Shown: piece by piece, positions 47,601-57,219 of the stretch | How positions within the stretch are numbered: position 1 is the stretch's first letter | Layout: each line of letters begins with the position of its first letter | Assembly: GCF_017982655.1 (NCBI RefSeq) | Contig: NZ_JABXYX010000020.1 | Span: 36,706-100,705, forward strand | DNA length: 64,000 bases | Origin: Brasilonema sp. CT11 | GTDB lineage: Bacteria > Cyanobacteriota > Cyanobacteriia > Cyanobacteriales > Nostocaceae | Direction of reading: 5' to 3' | Made by a program: the position numbers and the translations under genes | The notes under the pieces: model-generated | The model's database searches: none | The model's input: the letters and a program-made list of their open reading frames with translations, nothing else | What the model was told of the DNA's origin: nothing

Positions 47601-49610
47601 AATGGGCAAATTGCTCAAACCTCAACCAATGCCTCTGGGTTTGGTGTAAATCAGTCTACAAATTTTTCCTCTACATCTACTAGGGCAGAATCTGAGCAAC
47701 AGCCCAAAGACCGGAAAATGGATTTTACACCCAAAGCTGCTTCTCAACAGATCGAGAAAGAATCGATGATGTTGAGTCCCCATCAGCATAAACATCTAGA
47801 TGCTTTAATTGCGCGTTTTGTCAAGCGTACCCAAGAATCCAAACGACTCACCCAAGCTTACCGTTCTTGCCATGCCAATAGCAGGGCAGTATCAGGGTTT
47901 TTTCCGTTTATTAAGGAGATGATATATCCAATCCACGCAGAGCGTGGAGAGGGTGCTAGACTCTGGGATGTAGATGGCAATGAATACGTAGACATTTCAA
48001 TGGGGTTTGGTACGCTTTTATTTGGTCATTCGCCATCTTTTGTTATTGAAGCGATCCAGCAGCAGAGCAAGCAAGGCATACTAAATGGTCCACAATCGCG
48101 TCTTTCCGGTCAATTAGCTGAGTTAATTTGCGAGTTGACGGGTGCGGAACGGACGGCTTTTTGTAATGATGGCACAGAAGCAGTAATGGGAGCCATACGC
48201 ATAGCGCGTTCTGTGACAGGACGCTCAAAAATTGCTTTATTTGCTGGTTCTTATCACGGTGGTTCTGACGGAGTTTTAGTCAAAGGAGTAACAACCAACG
48301 ACGGAACACTGCGTTCTGTCCCAATGACTTCAGGTCTTCCATCATACTTGGCTGAGGACGTGATGGTGTTGGAGTATGGTACTCTTGAATCTCTGAATAT
48401 TCTTAAAGACCATGCTCATAACTTAGCAGCGATTTTAGTTGAGCCGATACAAAGCAGTCGCCCAGATTTGCAGCCCAAAGAATTTCTCTTTGAGTTAAGA
48501 CAATTAACTCAAGAAACTGGAACTGTTTTAATTTTTGATGAAGTGGTTACTGGCTTTCGGATGCACCCAGGCGGTATCCAGGCTTTATGGGGTATTCAAG
48601 CAGATATCACAACCTACGGTAAAGCTGTTGCTGCTGGCATACCTATTGGGGTAGTAGCTGGCAAAGCTGTTTTCATGGATGCATTGGACGGAGGTATGTG
48701 GAACTATGAAGATGAATCTTATCCCCAGGTGAAAACAACTTTTTTCGCTGGTACTTTTTTCAAGCATCCTCTCGTCATGGCTGTCGCCTGGGCTGCACTC
48801 AATCATATCAAGAACAGCGGTTCCAAACTTCAAGAAAAGTTAAATCAACGGACAGCGCAACTAGTCGATACTCTTAATAGTTACTTTCAACAAAAGCAAG
48901 TACCAATTAAAGTCGTTAATTTTGGCTCTCTCTTCCGTTTTAATTGCCAGACTCAACTTAGTAATTTGCTTTTTTATCACTTGCTTGAAAAAGGGATTTA
49001 TGTCTGGGAAGGACGCACCCTTTATCTATCGACAGCTCATACTGATGAAGATATTGCTCAGGTGATTTTGGCGGTCAAGGAAACCGTAGTTGAAATGCAA
49101 GAAGGTGGATTTTTACCATCTGAAAATATTTCAACAAATAGTGGAGAGTTAATAACCCATCAAACTCATGGATTATCAAATAACTTAACTGGTTCATCCT
49201 TGAACTTAGCGACTGAGCCCTTCCCGATTACTTCCAACACAAAGTCCGCTGATGAGTTGTTTGAAACCCTGGTTGAGCAAATGCCTGAAGCTTTGGAGAA
49301 TACTTATGCCGCTTCCCGTAAAAAGGTTGAGAAAACTATTGCTGACATTTGGCAAGAACTCTTTGGTTTTGACAACGTGAACATTCACGACAACTTCTTT
49401 GAGTTGGGTGGAGATTCTCTAACAGCTCTTCAGGCTATTTCTTTGTTAAACAAAAAGTTAGATGTTGAAATGCCTATAGAAAGCATTTACGAAGCACCAA
49501 CCATAAACTCCCTTGCGAACATTATATGCCCTGAGCAGAATGAAACAGTTTCTGCTGAGCAAAGTATTTCCCGAGGTCAAAGACGAAGAGAGAAAAGAAG
49601 TCAACGATAG
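44664..49610 (+). CDS. Hybrid PKS, KS-AT-aminotransferase-ACP (1648 aa)
   Basis: KS (1-425) has TACSTSLVAVHL and NIGHLDAAAG. AT has GHSIGEY near 628 and HAFHS, predicting malonyl-CoA. A Ser/Gln/Asn-rich linker (about 890-1030) leads to a GSA-aminotransferase-like domain (1035-1470) with the PLP lysine in TYGKAVAAGIPIG near 1319. ACP FFELGGDSLTALQ (Ser near 1581) comes after the AMT, whereas in the module at 23185-31510 the ACP precedes it. There is no KR. The expected product is a two-carbon extension with the beta-ketone converted to an amine, placed after the His-like residue. The AMT region is nearly identical in DNA to the one at about 26.9-28.2 kb, indicating recent duplication or conversion. 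The C-terminus is basic (QRRREKRSQR). Confidence 0.93.
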   Translation: MNNSDAFDCPDEIAIVGMTGRFPGAKNIEQFWQNLRDGVESISFFSDEELLSSGIDPDRLSQPQYVKAGAVLEDIELFDASFFDFSPKEAQITDPQHRLFLECAWEALEEAGYDSLTYTGRIGVYAGVSLSTYFLSNIYTKPEIIESVGSYRTSIGNSKDFLPTYVSYKLNLTGPSINVQTACSTSLVAVHLACQSLLNGESDIALAGGVSIQVPHKAGYRYQEGGIMSPDGHCRAFDAKAQGTISGNGVGIIILKRLEDALTDRDYIHAIIKGSAINNDGSLKVGYTAPSVDGQAKVIAEALAMAGVEPSTISYIETHGTGTILGDPIEIAALTQAFRTTDKKNFCGIGSVKTNIGHLDAAAGVAGLIKAVLALKHTQVPPSLHFEQPNPKIDFANSPFYVNSTLLEWNTNGTPRRAGVSSFGIGGTNAHVILEEAPVAEPSISSRPWQLLVLSAKTASALETATANLVQHLKQHPDLNLADVAYTQCVGRRAFDHRRTVVCQNLDDAVKVLEPPDPQRVFTHYTEPCARQVAFMFPGQGAQYVDMGKQLYETEPIFTEQIDECSYLLKSYLGLDLRTLLYPDVQQKEAAAQELKQTHLTQPALFIIEYALAQLWMTWGIRPSAMIGHSIGEYVAACLAGVFSLEDALLLVATRGRLIQQLPSGTMLAIPLSQKEIQPLLHEKLSLAAINGPDLCVVSGVEEAVDDLQKQLTDQGVDCRRLHTSHAFHSQMMDSILEPFKQLVSKISLNSPKIPFVSNVTGTWITAAQATDPKYWARHLRQTVRFSEGIAELLQQPEQILLEVGPGKTLSTLANKQKASEQVVLSSLRHPQNQQSDVAFLLNTLGRLWLEGINVDWSEFYAHEQRHRIPLPTYPFERKRYWIEPILANDDNPSAKKEISVSQPENVITNSQPPSSIKTPDTQVVNQKQEKPVANTAIEQIISQHLQVMSKLVDLLSQGSLPKEVLPSLEAIQSSPLHQNGQIAQTSTNASGFGVNQSTNFSSTSTRAESEQQPKDRKMDFTPKAASQQIEKESMMLSPHQHKHLDALIARFVKRTQESKRLTQAYRSCHANSRAVSGFFPFIKEMIYPIHAERGEGARLWDVDGNEYVDISMGFGTLLFGHSPSFVIEAIQQQSKQGILNGPQSRLSGQLAELICELTGAERTAFCNDGTEAVMGAIRIARSVTGRSKIALFAGSYHGGSDGVLVKGVTTNDGTLRSVPMTSGLPSYLAEDVMVLEYGTLESLNILKDHAHNLAAILVEPIQSSRPDLQPKEFLFELRQLTQETGTVLIFDEVVTGFRMHPGGIQALWGIQADITTYGKAVAAGIPIGVVAGKAVFMDALDGGMWNYEDESYPQVKTTFFAGTFFKHPLVMAVAWAALNHIKNSGSKLQEKLNQRTAQLVDTLNSYFQQKQVPIKVVNFGSLFRFNCQTQLSNLLFYHLLEKGIYVWEGRTLYLSTAHTDEDIAQVILAVKETVVEMQEGGFLPSENISTNSGELITHQTHGLSNNLTGSSLNLATEPFPITSNTKSADELFETLVEQMPEALENTYAASRKKVEKTIADIWQELFGFDNVNIHDNFFELGGDSLTALQAISLLNKKLDVEMPIESIYEAPTINSLANIICPEQNETVSAEQSISRGQRRREKRSQR

Positions 49611-49796
49611 TACTATTGAAATCCCAAAATAGCTAATACTCCTTTGCCGCTATAAAATTACCTATATTCTTTGTATTTTTTTCCTCTGCCTTTTCTACGT
49701 CTGAAGTTGTTATTTAATAAACTATTTTTTTTGCAGTAAAAAAGTAAGACAAATTATCAAATAATAAATCATCAAATAATAAAAGTATAAATATTT

Positions 49797-52700
49797 ATGA
49801 ACCAATTAGAAAAAAGTAATGACGTAGATGATGCTGACATAGCTGTTGTCGGTCTATCTGGACGGTTTCCTAAAGCTGAGAATATTGAACAATTTTGGCA
49901 AAACCTACGAGACGGAGTAGAATCAATTTCATTTTTTTCCGCTCAAGAATTAGAGTCTGCGGGGATAGACTCTGCAACGCTCAGTGACCCTAACTATGTA
50001 AAAGCAGCAGTTCCATTAGAACATATAGATTTGTTTGATGCGTCATTCTTCGGCTATAACCCTAGGGACGCTGAAATTATGGACCCCCAACACCGCATTT
50101 TCTTAGAGTGTGCGTATGTTGCACTTGAAAATGCTGGCTATGATCCCCAAACCTATTCAGGTTCAATAGGGGTTTACGCTGGTTCAACTATAAGTAACTA
50201 TTTATTTAATATTTATTCAAACTCCAATATTAGAGAATCAGTCAGCGGTGTGGAAATTAGTTTGGGAAATCATCCCGATTATCTTCCCATGCGCGTCTCT
50301 TTCAAATTAAATTTAACTGGGCCAAGTTATGCAATTCAAACTTCATGTTCCACTTCTTTAGTTTCTGTCCACGTTGCTTGCCAAAGCTTGCTCAATTACG
50401 AATGTGATATAGCTTTGGCAGGTGGCATTTCGATATTGGATATGCAACCAAAAAGTGGCTATCTCTATCAAGAAGATGGTGTTTTATCTCCAGACGGACA
50501 CTGCCGCGCCTTTGATGCTAAAGCAAAAGGAACTATTTTTGGTAGCGGTGTAGGAATTGTGGTTCTCAAGAGGTTAAAAGATGCTCTTGCTGATGGCGAT
50601 CGCATTCATGCAGTCATCAAAGGTTCTGCCGTCAACAATGATGGTTCTTTAAAAGCTGGATTCACAGCGCCCAGTGTAGAACGTCAAGCGGACGTGATTG
50701 CAGAAGCCATAGCCGCTGCTGGAGTCGAAGCCGAGACTGTCACTTACGTAGAGGCACATGGGACAGGAACACCCCTGGGCGATCCTATAGAAATAAAAGC
50801 TCTGACAAAAGCTTTTCGTACCAGTACACAAAAGCGGGGCTTCTGTGCTATTGGTTCAGTGAAAACTAATGTTGGACATCTGGATGCGGCTGCTGGGATC
50901 GCGGGCTTAATTAAAACAATTCTGGCTCTAAAACACAAACAAATACCACCTAGCTTACATTTTGAGCAGCCCAATCCCCAGATTGACTTTGCTAACAGTC
51001 CCTTCTATGTGAACAACACACTTTCAGAATGGAAAACGGACGGAATTCCTCGTCGGGCTGGAATTACTTCTCTTGGTTTTGGTGGAACCAACGCCCATGT
51101 GATTGTTGAAGAAGCTCCTTTTATCGAAGCATCTAGCCCTGGGCGAACTTATAAGTTGTTAATGCTGTCTGCCAAAACTAGCTCTGCTTTAGAAACCGCG
51201 ACAGTAAATTTGGCAAATTATCTTCAGCAGCATCCTGAGTTGAACTTGGCTGATGTGGCTTACACCCTTGCAGTGGGACGTCAGACTTTCAACCATCGCC
51301 GGATAATGGTGTGTGAGACAATTGATGATGCGGTTAAAACACTGCATCCTGTTGAGCCTCAACGAGTTTTCACCTACTACCAGCAGCCCTGTAATTACCC
51401 TGTTGTATTTATGTTTCCTGGACAGGGAGCGCAGTACGTGAATATGGCTCGGGAATTGTACCAAAGTGAACCCAAATTTAGTGAGGAAGTCGATCGCTGC
51501 TGCTTGATGCTAAGACCATTCCTCGGACTAGATTTACGAGATATTCTCTATCCAAGCGAAGCACAAACGCAAACAGCTACACAGCAATTACAACAAACTT
51601 CTATTACCCAGCCTGCGCTATTTGTCATTGAGTACGCCTTATCCAAATTGTGGATGGCTTGGGGCGTCCGCCCAGAAGCGATGATCGGTCACAGCATTGG
51701 GGAATATGTGGCTGCAACTCTTGCTGGAGTTTTCTCTCTCAAAGATGCTTTAGCGCTAGTAGCTGTTAGAGGACGACTGATGCAGCAAGTTCCAAAAGGT
51801 GCTATGCTTTCCGTTCAACTTTCTGAACAACAGGTGCAGCCCCTGCTTGGAAAAGAGCTTTCTCTTGCGGGAATCAATGGTTCCTCGTTATGTGTTGTTT
51901 CCGGTTCATGTGAGGCGATCGATAAATTGCATCAGCAACTACTGGAGAAAGACGTAGGCTGTCGAAAGCTGCATACATCCCATGCCTTTCATTCCCAGAT
52001 GATGGATTCCGTCATCGAACCTTACGCACAATATATACAAAAAGTCAAGCTTAATACCCCAAAAATTCCATTTATTTCCAACGTCACTGGCACTTGGATT
52101 ACCACAGCACAAGCAACAGACCCGAACTATTGGGCAAAACATCTACGACAAACTGTACGCTTTAGCTCAGGGATAACTGAATTGCTCAAAGAACCAGAGC
52201 GAATCTTGCTAGAGGTTGGTCCCGGACGAACATTGAGTACCTTTGCCAAACAGCATTATAATTCTGAACCAGTGGCGCTGACATCACTTCGCCATCCTCA
52301 GGATCAACAGTCAGATGTAGCATTTTTACTTAATACTTTAGGTAAACTCTGGCTTTTCGGAGTTCAAGTAAACTGGTCTTGTTTATACGCTAACGAACGG
52401 CGTCATCGCATCCCCTTACCAACATATCCATTTGAGCGTCAGCGTTACTGGATTTCGCGACAAGCACAGCCACGCGATGTCCGCGCTACGCAAGTGTCAC
52501 TGGGCAAAAAGCCGGATATCGCCGACTGGTTTTACTTACCTTTGTGGAAGCAATCTGCACCCCCAGAGTTGCTCGGTAAAGGAGACTTGGCAGAGCAAAA
52601 GTCCTGCACGCTTGTGTTTATCGATGAGTGCGGCTTGGGTGAAGAACTGGTAAAAAAACTGCAACAGCAAGGACAAGAGGCGATCTGCGCGGACCGTAGC

Positions 52701-55259
52701 AGCAAAGCGATCGCAATCCAGATCGGGTCAGAATTCTCCAAACTAAGCGATAGTCTATATACCCTTAATCCAAGACAAAGTCATGATTACGATGCGTTAC
52801 TCAATGAACTTGGCGCACTGAACTTGATCCCCAAAACAATTGTTCATTTATGGAGTGTGACATCACACGAGCACCCAGAATCAGAACTTGAGTGCTTTGA
52901 CGACGCCCAATATTTAGGATTCTACAGCCTGCTATTTCTCACCCAGGCATTAGGAAAACAAAATTGGACTGATAAGTTTAAAATCACCGTTATCTCTAAC
53001 AACATACACTCAGTGACAACAGAAGAAATGTTGTGCCCAGAGAAAGCAACTGTACTCGGACTTGTTAAAGTCATTCCTCAAGAATATTCAAATATCAGCT
53101 GTCGTAGCATTGATGTTGTTCTTCCAAAACAAGGAAGTTGGCAAGAGGAGAAACTTGTAGACCATTTGCTCGACGAGTTACAAACTAAATCCTCTGAGTT
53201 GGTGATTGCCTACCGTGGTCTTAATCGTTGGGTGCAAACCTTTGAAAAAGTGCGATTGGAAGAAGCGAAAGGAAAGACATCAAGATTAAGGAAAGGAGGA
53301 GTCTACCTCATTACTGAAGGTCTGGGAAATATTGGACTGATACTGGCAGAGTATTTAGCGCAGACAGTGCAGGCAAAACTGGTCTTGATTGGACAGAAGA
53401 ATCTTCCTGAAAAAGATGAGTGGTCACACTGGTTGGCAACTCATGATCACCAAGATGAAATCACCCGTAAAATCAGGAAAGTCCAAGCTTTAGAGGAGTT
53501 AGGAGCCGAGGTTTTAGTTTTGAATGCGGATGTGACCAACTTTGAACAGATGGAAAGAGCGATCGCCTTTGTCACGGAGTACTTTGGCAACATACATGGT
53601 GTCATTTACGCAGCAGATATTGTTGGCGACAACTCAAACAAAAACTCAAACAAATCTATTCAAGAAATTTCTCAAACTGATTGCCAGTATCAATTTAAAT
53701 CAAAAGCTCATGGACTATTCCTACTAGAAAAAGTATTGCAAGGGAGAGGACTTGATTTTTATCTGCTGATATCTTCTTTATCATCGATTTTGGGAGGGTT
53801 GGGGTACGCCGCTTATTCAGCAGCGAACATTTTTGTAGATACTTTCGCCCATAAGCAAAATCAAAAAAATCCTGTTCCCTGGATGAGTGTTAATTACGAT
53901 CGCTGGCAACTTGAAGAAGAACAAAACACAGCTAATAGAACAACATTGGCTGAATTATTCATCACACCACAAGAAGGCATAAAAGCTTTTCAACGTATTT
54001 TAAAAAGTGATAAAATAACTCAAGTTGTTCTCTCTACAGGAGATTTACAAGCTAGATTCGACCAATGGCTTAAACTAAAATCTTTAGGTGAAATTGAGCA
54101 GACCTCTTCTGCTAGGGACACAAAAGAGGAATTAGCATCAACAAGTCTTGGCAGAATACTTCATCCCCGCCCCAATCTGGGAAATAATTATGTTGCTCCC
54201 CGCACTCATGTTGAAGAAACCCTTGCTGACATGTGGCGAGAAATTCTTTGTATTGAGCAGGTAGGCGTCCACGATGACTTTTTTGAGCTTGGAGGTCACT
54301 CACTTTTAGCTGTACACCTCATGGCGAAAATTAAGAAACAGTTGGGACAAAATATTCAATTATCTGCTCTTTTCCAAGGACCAACTATCAAACATCTAGC
54401 GAGTATTTTGCACGAGCAAGCTAATAACCAGACCTCGTCTGGTTTAGTCGCAATTCAACCTCAGGGTTCCAAGCCACCTCTGTTTTTCGTCCATCCAGTA
54501 GGTGGAAATATTCTCTGCTACTATGAATTATCCCGTCATTTGGGTTCAGAACAACCATTCTACGGGCTGCAAGCACTAGGTTTGAATGGGGAATGTGAGC
54601 CTTACACCCGAATAGAAGATATGGCAACCCAGTATATCAAAGCACTGCGCGACATTCAACCGAATGGTCCATATTTTCTGGGAGGTTGGTCTATGGGCGG
54701 CGTTGTCGCTTTTGAAATGGCTCAACAGTTACTAAGACATGGTGATCAAGTTGCCATGCTTGCCATGCTAGATAGCCCAGCACCAGTTAAGAGCGAGCAA
54801 ACTGCAGAGATTGATGACTACGACGATGTCAAAATATTAGTTGATTTTGCCATAGATATGGCAAAATCTGCGGGGAAAAACCTATCGGGTTCGGTTGAGG
54901 AACTTCAGGGACTTACGCTGGACGAGCAATTAAACTATTTTTTAAAGCAAGCAAGGATAGCTAACCTCCTACCTCTGGATTTTGAACTTCAACAGCTTCG
55001 CTGTCTTCTGAAGGTTTTTAAGAGCAATGTACTAGCTCTACAGAGCTATGCACCACAAGTTTATCCAAACCAGATTATATACTTTCATGCTAGTGAGGAA
55101 GTTTCTAATAATTTTGAGAATCCCACTTTATTTTGGGGTGAACTTTCAGGTGCTCCAGTAGAGATTATTACTATTCCTAGTAATCATTACACAATCATTA
55201 CTAGGCCTCATATCCAAGTTGTGGTTGAACAATTGAATCTTTTTATCAATCTAATCTAA
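49797..55259 (+). CDS. Terminal PKS module, KS-AT-KR-ACP-TE (1820 aa)
   Basis: KS has its Cys in TSCSTSLVSVHV. AT has GHSIGEY near 629 and HAFHS, predicting malonyl-CoA. The ketoreductase has a somewhat divergent cofactor loop (TEGLGNIG near 1172, usually TGGLGGLG) and VIYAAD where VIHAAG is common, but keeps Ser and Tyr/Asn in SSLSS and AAYSAANIF. ACP FFELGGHSLLAVH has its Ser near 1498. A type I thioesterase follows (FVHPVGG, GWSMGG with nucleophile near 1632, Asp in LDSP, His in SNHYTII). This is the last assembly step, adding a beta-hydroxy unit and releasing the chain by hydrolysis or macrocyclisation. No good ribosome site precedes the ATG; the 186 nt upstream are AT-rich with nothing recognisable. 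Confidence 0.93.
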   Translation: MNQLEKSNDVDDADIAVVGLSGRFPKAENIEQFWQNLRDGVESISFFSAQELESAGIDSATLSDPNYVKAAVPLEHIDLFDASFFGYNPRDAEIMDPQHRIFLECAYVALENAGYDPQTYSGSIGVYAGSTISNYLFNIYSNSNIRESVSGVEISLGNHPDYLPMRVSFKLNLTGPSYAIQTSCSTSLVSVHVACQSLLNYECDIALAGGISILDMQPKSGYLYQEDGVLSPDGHCRAFDAKAKGTIFGSGVGIVVLKRLKDALADGDRIHAVIKGSAVNNDGSLKAGFTAPSVERQADVIAEAIAAAGVEAETVTYVEAHGTGTPLGDPIEIKALTKAFRTSTQKRGFCAIGSVKTNVGHLDAAAGIAGLIKTILALKHKQIPPSLHFEQPNPQIDFANSPFYVNNTLSEWKTDGIPRRAGITSLGFGGTNAHVIVEEAPFIEASSPGRTYKLLMLSAKTSSALETATVNLANYLQQHPELNLADVAYTLAVGRQTFNHRRIMVCETIDDAVKTLHPVEPQRVFTYYQQPCNYPVVFMFPGQGAQYVNMARELYQSEPKFSEEVDRCCLMLRPFLGLDLRDILYPSEAQTQTATQQLQQTSITQPALFVIEYALSKLWMAWGVRPEAMIGHSIGEYVAATLAGVFSLKDALALVAVRGRLMQQVPKGAMLSVQLSEQQVQPLLGKELSLAGINGSSLCVVSGSCEAIDKLHQQLLEKDVGCRKLHTSHAFHSQMMDSVIEPYAQYIQKVKLNTPKIPFISNVTGTWITTAQATDPNYWAKHLRQTVRFSSGITELLKEPERILLEVGPGRTLSTFAKQHYNSEPVALTSLRHPQDQQSDVAFLLNTLGKLWLFGVQVNWSCLYANERRHRIPLPTYPFERQRYWISRQAQPRDVRATQVSLGKKPDIADWFYLPLWKQSAPPELLGKGDLAEQKSCTLVFIDECGLGEELVKKLQQQGQEAICADRSSKAIAIQIGSEFSKLSDSLYTLNPRQSHDYDALLNELGALNLIPKTIVHLWSVTSHEHPESELECFDDAQYLGFYSLLFLTQALGKQNWTDKFKITVISNNIHSVTTEEMLCPEKATVLGLVKVIPQEYSNISCRSIDVVLPKQGSWQEEKLVDHLLDELQTKSSELVIAYRGLNRWVQTFEKVRLEEAKGKTSRLRKGGVYLITEGLGNIGLILAEYLAQTVQAKLVLIGQKNLPEKDEWSHWLATHDHQDEITRKIRKVQALEELGAEVLVLNADVTNFEQMERAIAFVTEYFGNIHGVIYAADIVGDNSNKNSNKSIQEISQTDCQYQFKSKAHGLFLLEKVLQGRGLDFYLLISSLSSILGGLGYAAYSAANIFVDTFAHKQNQKNPVPWMSVNYDRWQLEEEQNTANRTTLAELFITPQEGIKAFQRILKSDKITQVVLSTGDLQARFDQWLKLKSLGEIEQTSSARDTKEELASTSLGRILHPRPNLGNNYVAPRTHVEETLADMWREILCIEQVGVHDDFFELGGHSLLAVHLMAKIKKQLGQNIQLSALFQGPTIKHLASILHEQANNQTSSGLVAIQPQGSKPPLFFVHPVGGNILCYYELSRHLGSEQPFYGLQALGLNGECEPYTRIEDMATQYIKALRDIQPNGPYFLGGWSMGGVVAFEMAQQLLRHGDQVAMLAMLDSPAPVKSEQTAEIDDYDDVKILVDFAIDMAKSAGKNLSGSVEELQGLTLDEQLNYFLKQARIANLLPLDFELQQLRCLLKVFKSNVLALQSYAPQVYPNQIIYFHASEEVSNNFENPTLFWGELSGAPVEIITIPSNHYTIITRPHIQVVVEQLNLFINLI

Positions 55260-55356
55260 AGTAAACAACTTTATAGAAATAGAGTTTTTCTTTTTACAGT
55301 CAAATCCATTGACATAAGGAACAGATAAATCCCAAAGAATTGGAGACATTTATATT

Positions 55357-56229
55357 ATGAACAGTAAAATCGAAGCTCTAGGCACTAGCACAGGAAAGAT
55401 ACTATATAGTAGTGATTGCCAAAATATTCTTGACCTCTCCGTAGTAGACACTATAGAGCTATTCAAGTCATCTGGAGTTATTCTTTTTCGAGGTTTTGGG
55501 GTAACTCCCAAGCAGATGAAAGATTTTTCCGAACAATTTAGTGGCAAACACATTATAGACTTTACAAAAGTAAGCATTGATTCTGACAAGTTCGTCAACT
55601 TTGTAGATGGCGGGACGGATAGTCTTATTCCTCATTGCGAAAATTCTTGTTTTCCCTTTCGACCTGATGTCATTTGGTTTTGCTGTACTGTCCCAGCCGA
55701 ACAAGAAGGCGAAACTTTATTCTGGGATGGTGTCCAAGTGTGGGAGGAATTGAGTCAAGAGTCGAAACAGTTATTTATTTCCAAGCAACTGAAGTTTTCT
55801 TATAATAATATTCCTATTGATAGATTGAAGGGAATTCTAGGTTCCAGTGCTAATACTATAGATGATATCAAGCGAATATTGGACAATCTTGATGGTGTAA
55901 GTTATCAGTTTAACGATGATAAAACTGTTTCTGTCGAATATACTTGCTCAGCTGTGGTAAAAAACAAATATAGTCATCAAAATGCATTTGCCAATCACTT
56001 TTGGGTATATCAGAAAAAGACAGAAGAAGCAATTTTTGAGGACGGTTCAAGAGCTTCTGATGAAGTCGCTGACGAAATTGAGACAATCTTCGACAAATTA
56101 ACCGAGAAGATACCGTGGCAAGCAGGTGATTTAGTGATGATGGATAATTCAAGATTTCTACACGGTCGTAAAGCATTTAACGATAACCGACGGCAAGTTT
56201 TCACTACCTTAAGTAATCTTAAGTTTTGA
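55357..56229 (+). CDS. Free-standing TauD/TfdA-type dioxygenase
   Basis: A 290-residue Fe(II)/2-oxoglutarate dioxygenase from a branch different from the four SyrP-like enzymes. It is shorter and lacks their N-terminal block. Metal ligands are PHCENS (His and Glu near 93) and LHGRKAF (His near 268), with Arg downstream in NDNRRQVFTTL. It is not next to an I domain, so it may hydroxylate the Thr residue, the polyketide part, the acyl chain or the released product; sequence alone cannot decide. It lies 97 nt after the thioesterase protein and begins the block of tailoring genes. A GGAG lies about 12 nt before ATG 55357. Confidence 0.85.
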   Translation: MNSKIEALGTSTGKILYSSDCQNILDLSVVDTIELFKSSGVILFRGFGVTPKQMKDFSEQFSGKHIIDFTKVSIDSDKFVNFVDGGTDSLIPHCENSCFPFRPDVIWFCCTVPAEQEGETLFWDGVQVWEELSQESKQLFISKQLKFSYNNIPIDRLKGILGSSANTIDDIKRILDNLDGVSYQFNDDKTVSVEYTCSAVVKNKYSHQNAFANHFWVYQKKTEEAIFEDGSRASDEVADEIETIFDKLTEKIPWQAGDLVMMDNSRFLHGRKAFNDNRRQVFTTLSNLKF

Positions 56230-56311
56230 TAAGCTGTTTCACATTTAACTTGCACATTAATGCCAGTAGACTGTCATTTGTCATTAATTATTTAACAATG
56301 ATAAACCTTTT

Positions 56312-57070
56312 ATGTCTTCAGCAACTAGCTATAACAAATTTGATGAACCATTTGCCCGAATATATAACGAGAATTTGGGACCAAGTTACAACAAAATAGC
56401 CTTGCCAACCTTGGAAAAATTACTATTACCTTACATTCCTGAGAAAGCGAATATCCTCGACCTGTGTTGTGGCACAGGACAACTGTCACAATGGCTGCTA
56501 AATAAAGGTTATGAGGTGACTGGAATAGATCGCTCCCAGAGAATGTTGCAATATGCTCGTGAGAATGCACCTAATTGTAAATTGATTCTTGGTGATGTAC
56601 GCTTCTTTGAATTGCCACCTACTTTCCATGCAGTCTCTTCAATGGGTTTGGGTTTCAATCACATTCAGAATTTGGAAGAATTAACAAATACTTTCCACAA
56701 CGTCTATGATGCACTTCATCCCAACGGTATATTTGTCTTCGATTTACGTCTAGAAGACGCTTATAGTTACACTTTGAACGGTCGTCTATTAGGTGACGTT
56801 AAGGATGACTATGCTTGGGCTATGAAAAATATTTATCACCCAGAAAGCAAAGAATGTCGAGTTTTTGTGACGACATTTCAATTAAGAGAAAGAGATTGCT
56901 GGAAACGCTTAGACACTAGTTTTTCAGTTTTTGGTTATTCAAAGACTGAAGTCCTGTTATCTCTAGAAAAAGTCGGTTTTACAGAAATGAGTGTCTCTGA
57001 TGTAAAACTTGATTTAGGATTAATTCCAGAGGCTGACATGGTCTGTGTTTTTTGTCGTAAGCCTAGTTAA
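56312..57070 (+). CDS. Class I SAM-dependent methyltransferase (second copy)
   Basis: A 252-residue methyltransferase with LDLCCGTGQLSQWLL near 49, the SAM-ribose acidic residue in VTGIDRS, and LILGDVRFFELPPTFHA. It is clearly paralogous to the gene at 19004, sharing the whole domain order and the C-terminal KVGFTEMSVSDVK block. Two such enzymes in one cluster suggest two methylations or different acceptors. Likely acceptors are hydroxyl or amino groups on the lipopeptide; the C-methylation function is already present in the PKS at 31507-37362. Confidence 0.85.
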   Translation: MSSATSYNKFDEPFARIYNENLGPSYNKIALPTLEKLLLPYIPEKANILDLCCGTGQLSQWLLNKGYEVTGIDRSQRMLQYARENAPNCKLILGDVRFFELPPTFHAVSSMGLGFNHIQNLEELTNTFHNVYDALHPNGIFVFDLRLEDAYSYTLNGRLLGDVKDDYAWAMKNIYHPESKECRVFVTTFQLRERDCWKRLDTSFSVFGYSKTEVLLSLEKVGFTEMSVSDVKLDLGLIPEADMVCVFCRKPS

Positions 57071-57219
57071 ATTCAAGTATAGAATACCATAGTTTTTTTA
57101 TTTGTTATGTGTTTATTTACAGATTAAGACGTAGAACAGAGTATACCCAAAAAGGTAAAAATAGTCCTTCATTTTGTCAATTGCTATCTTTTCCACTCAA
57201 GTCAAAAAACAGAAATTTT

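Noticed and set aside
49758..49790. Short ATCAAATAATAAA direct repeat upstream of the terminal PKS as a regulator site
   Set aside because: Two AT-rich copies in an AT-rich intergenic region are easily expected by chance; no symmetry or known box.
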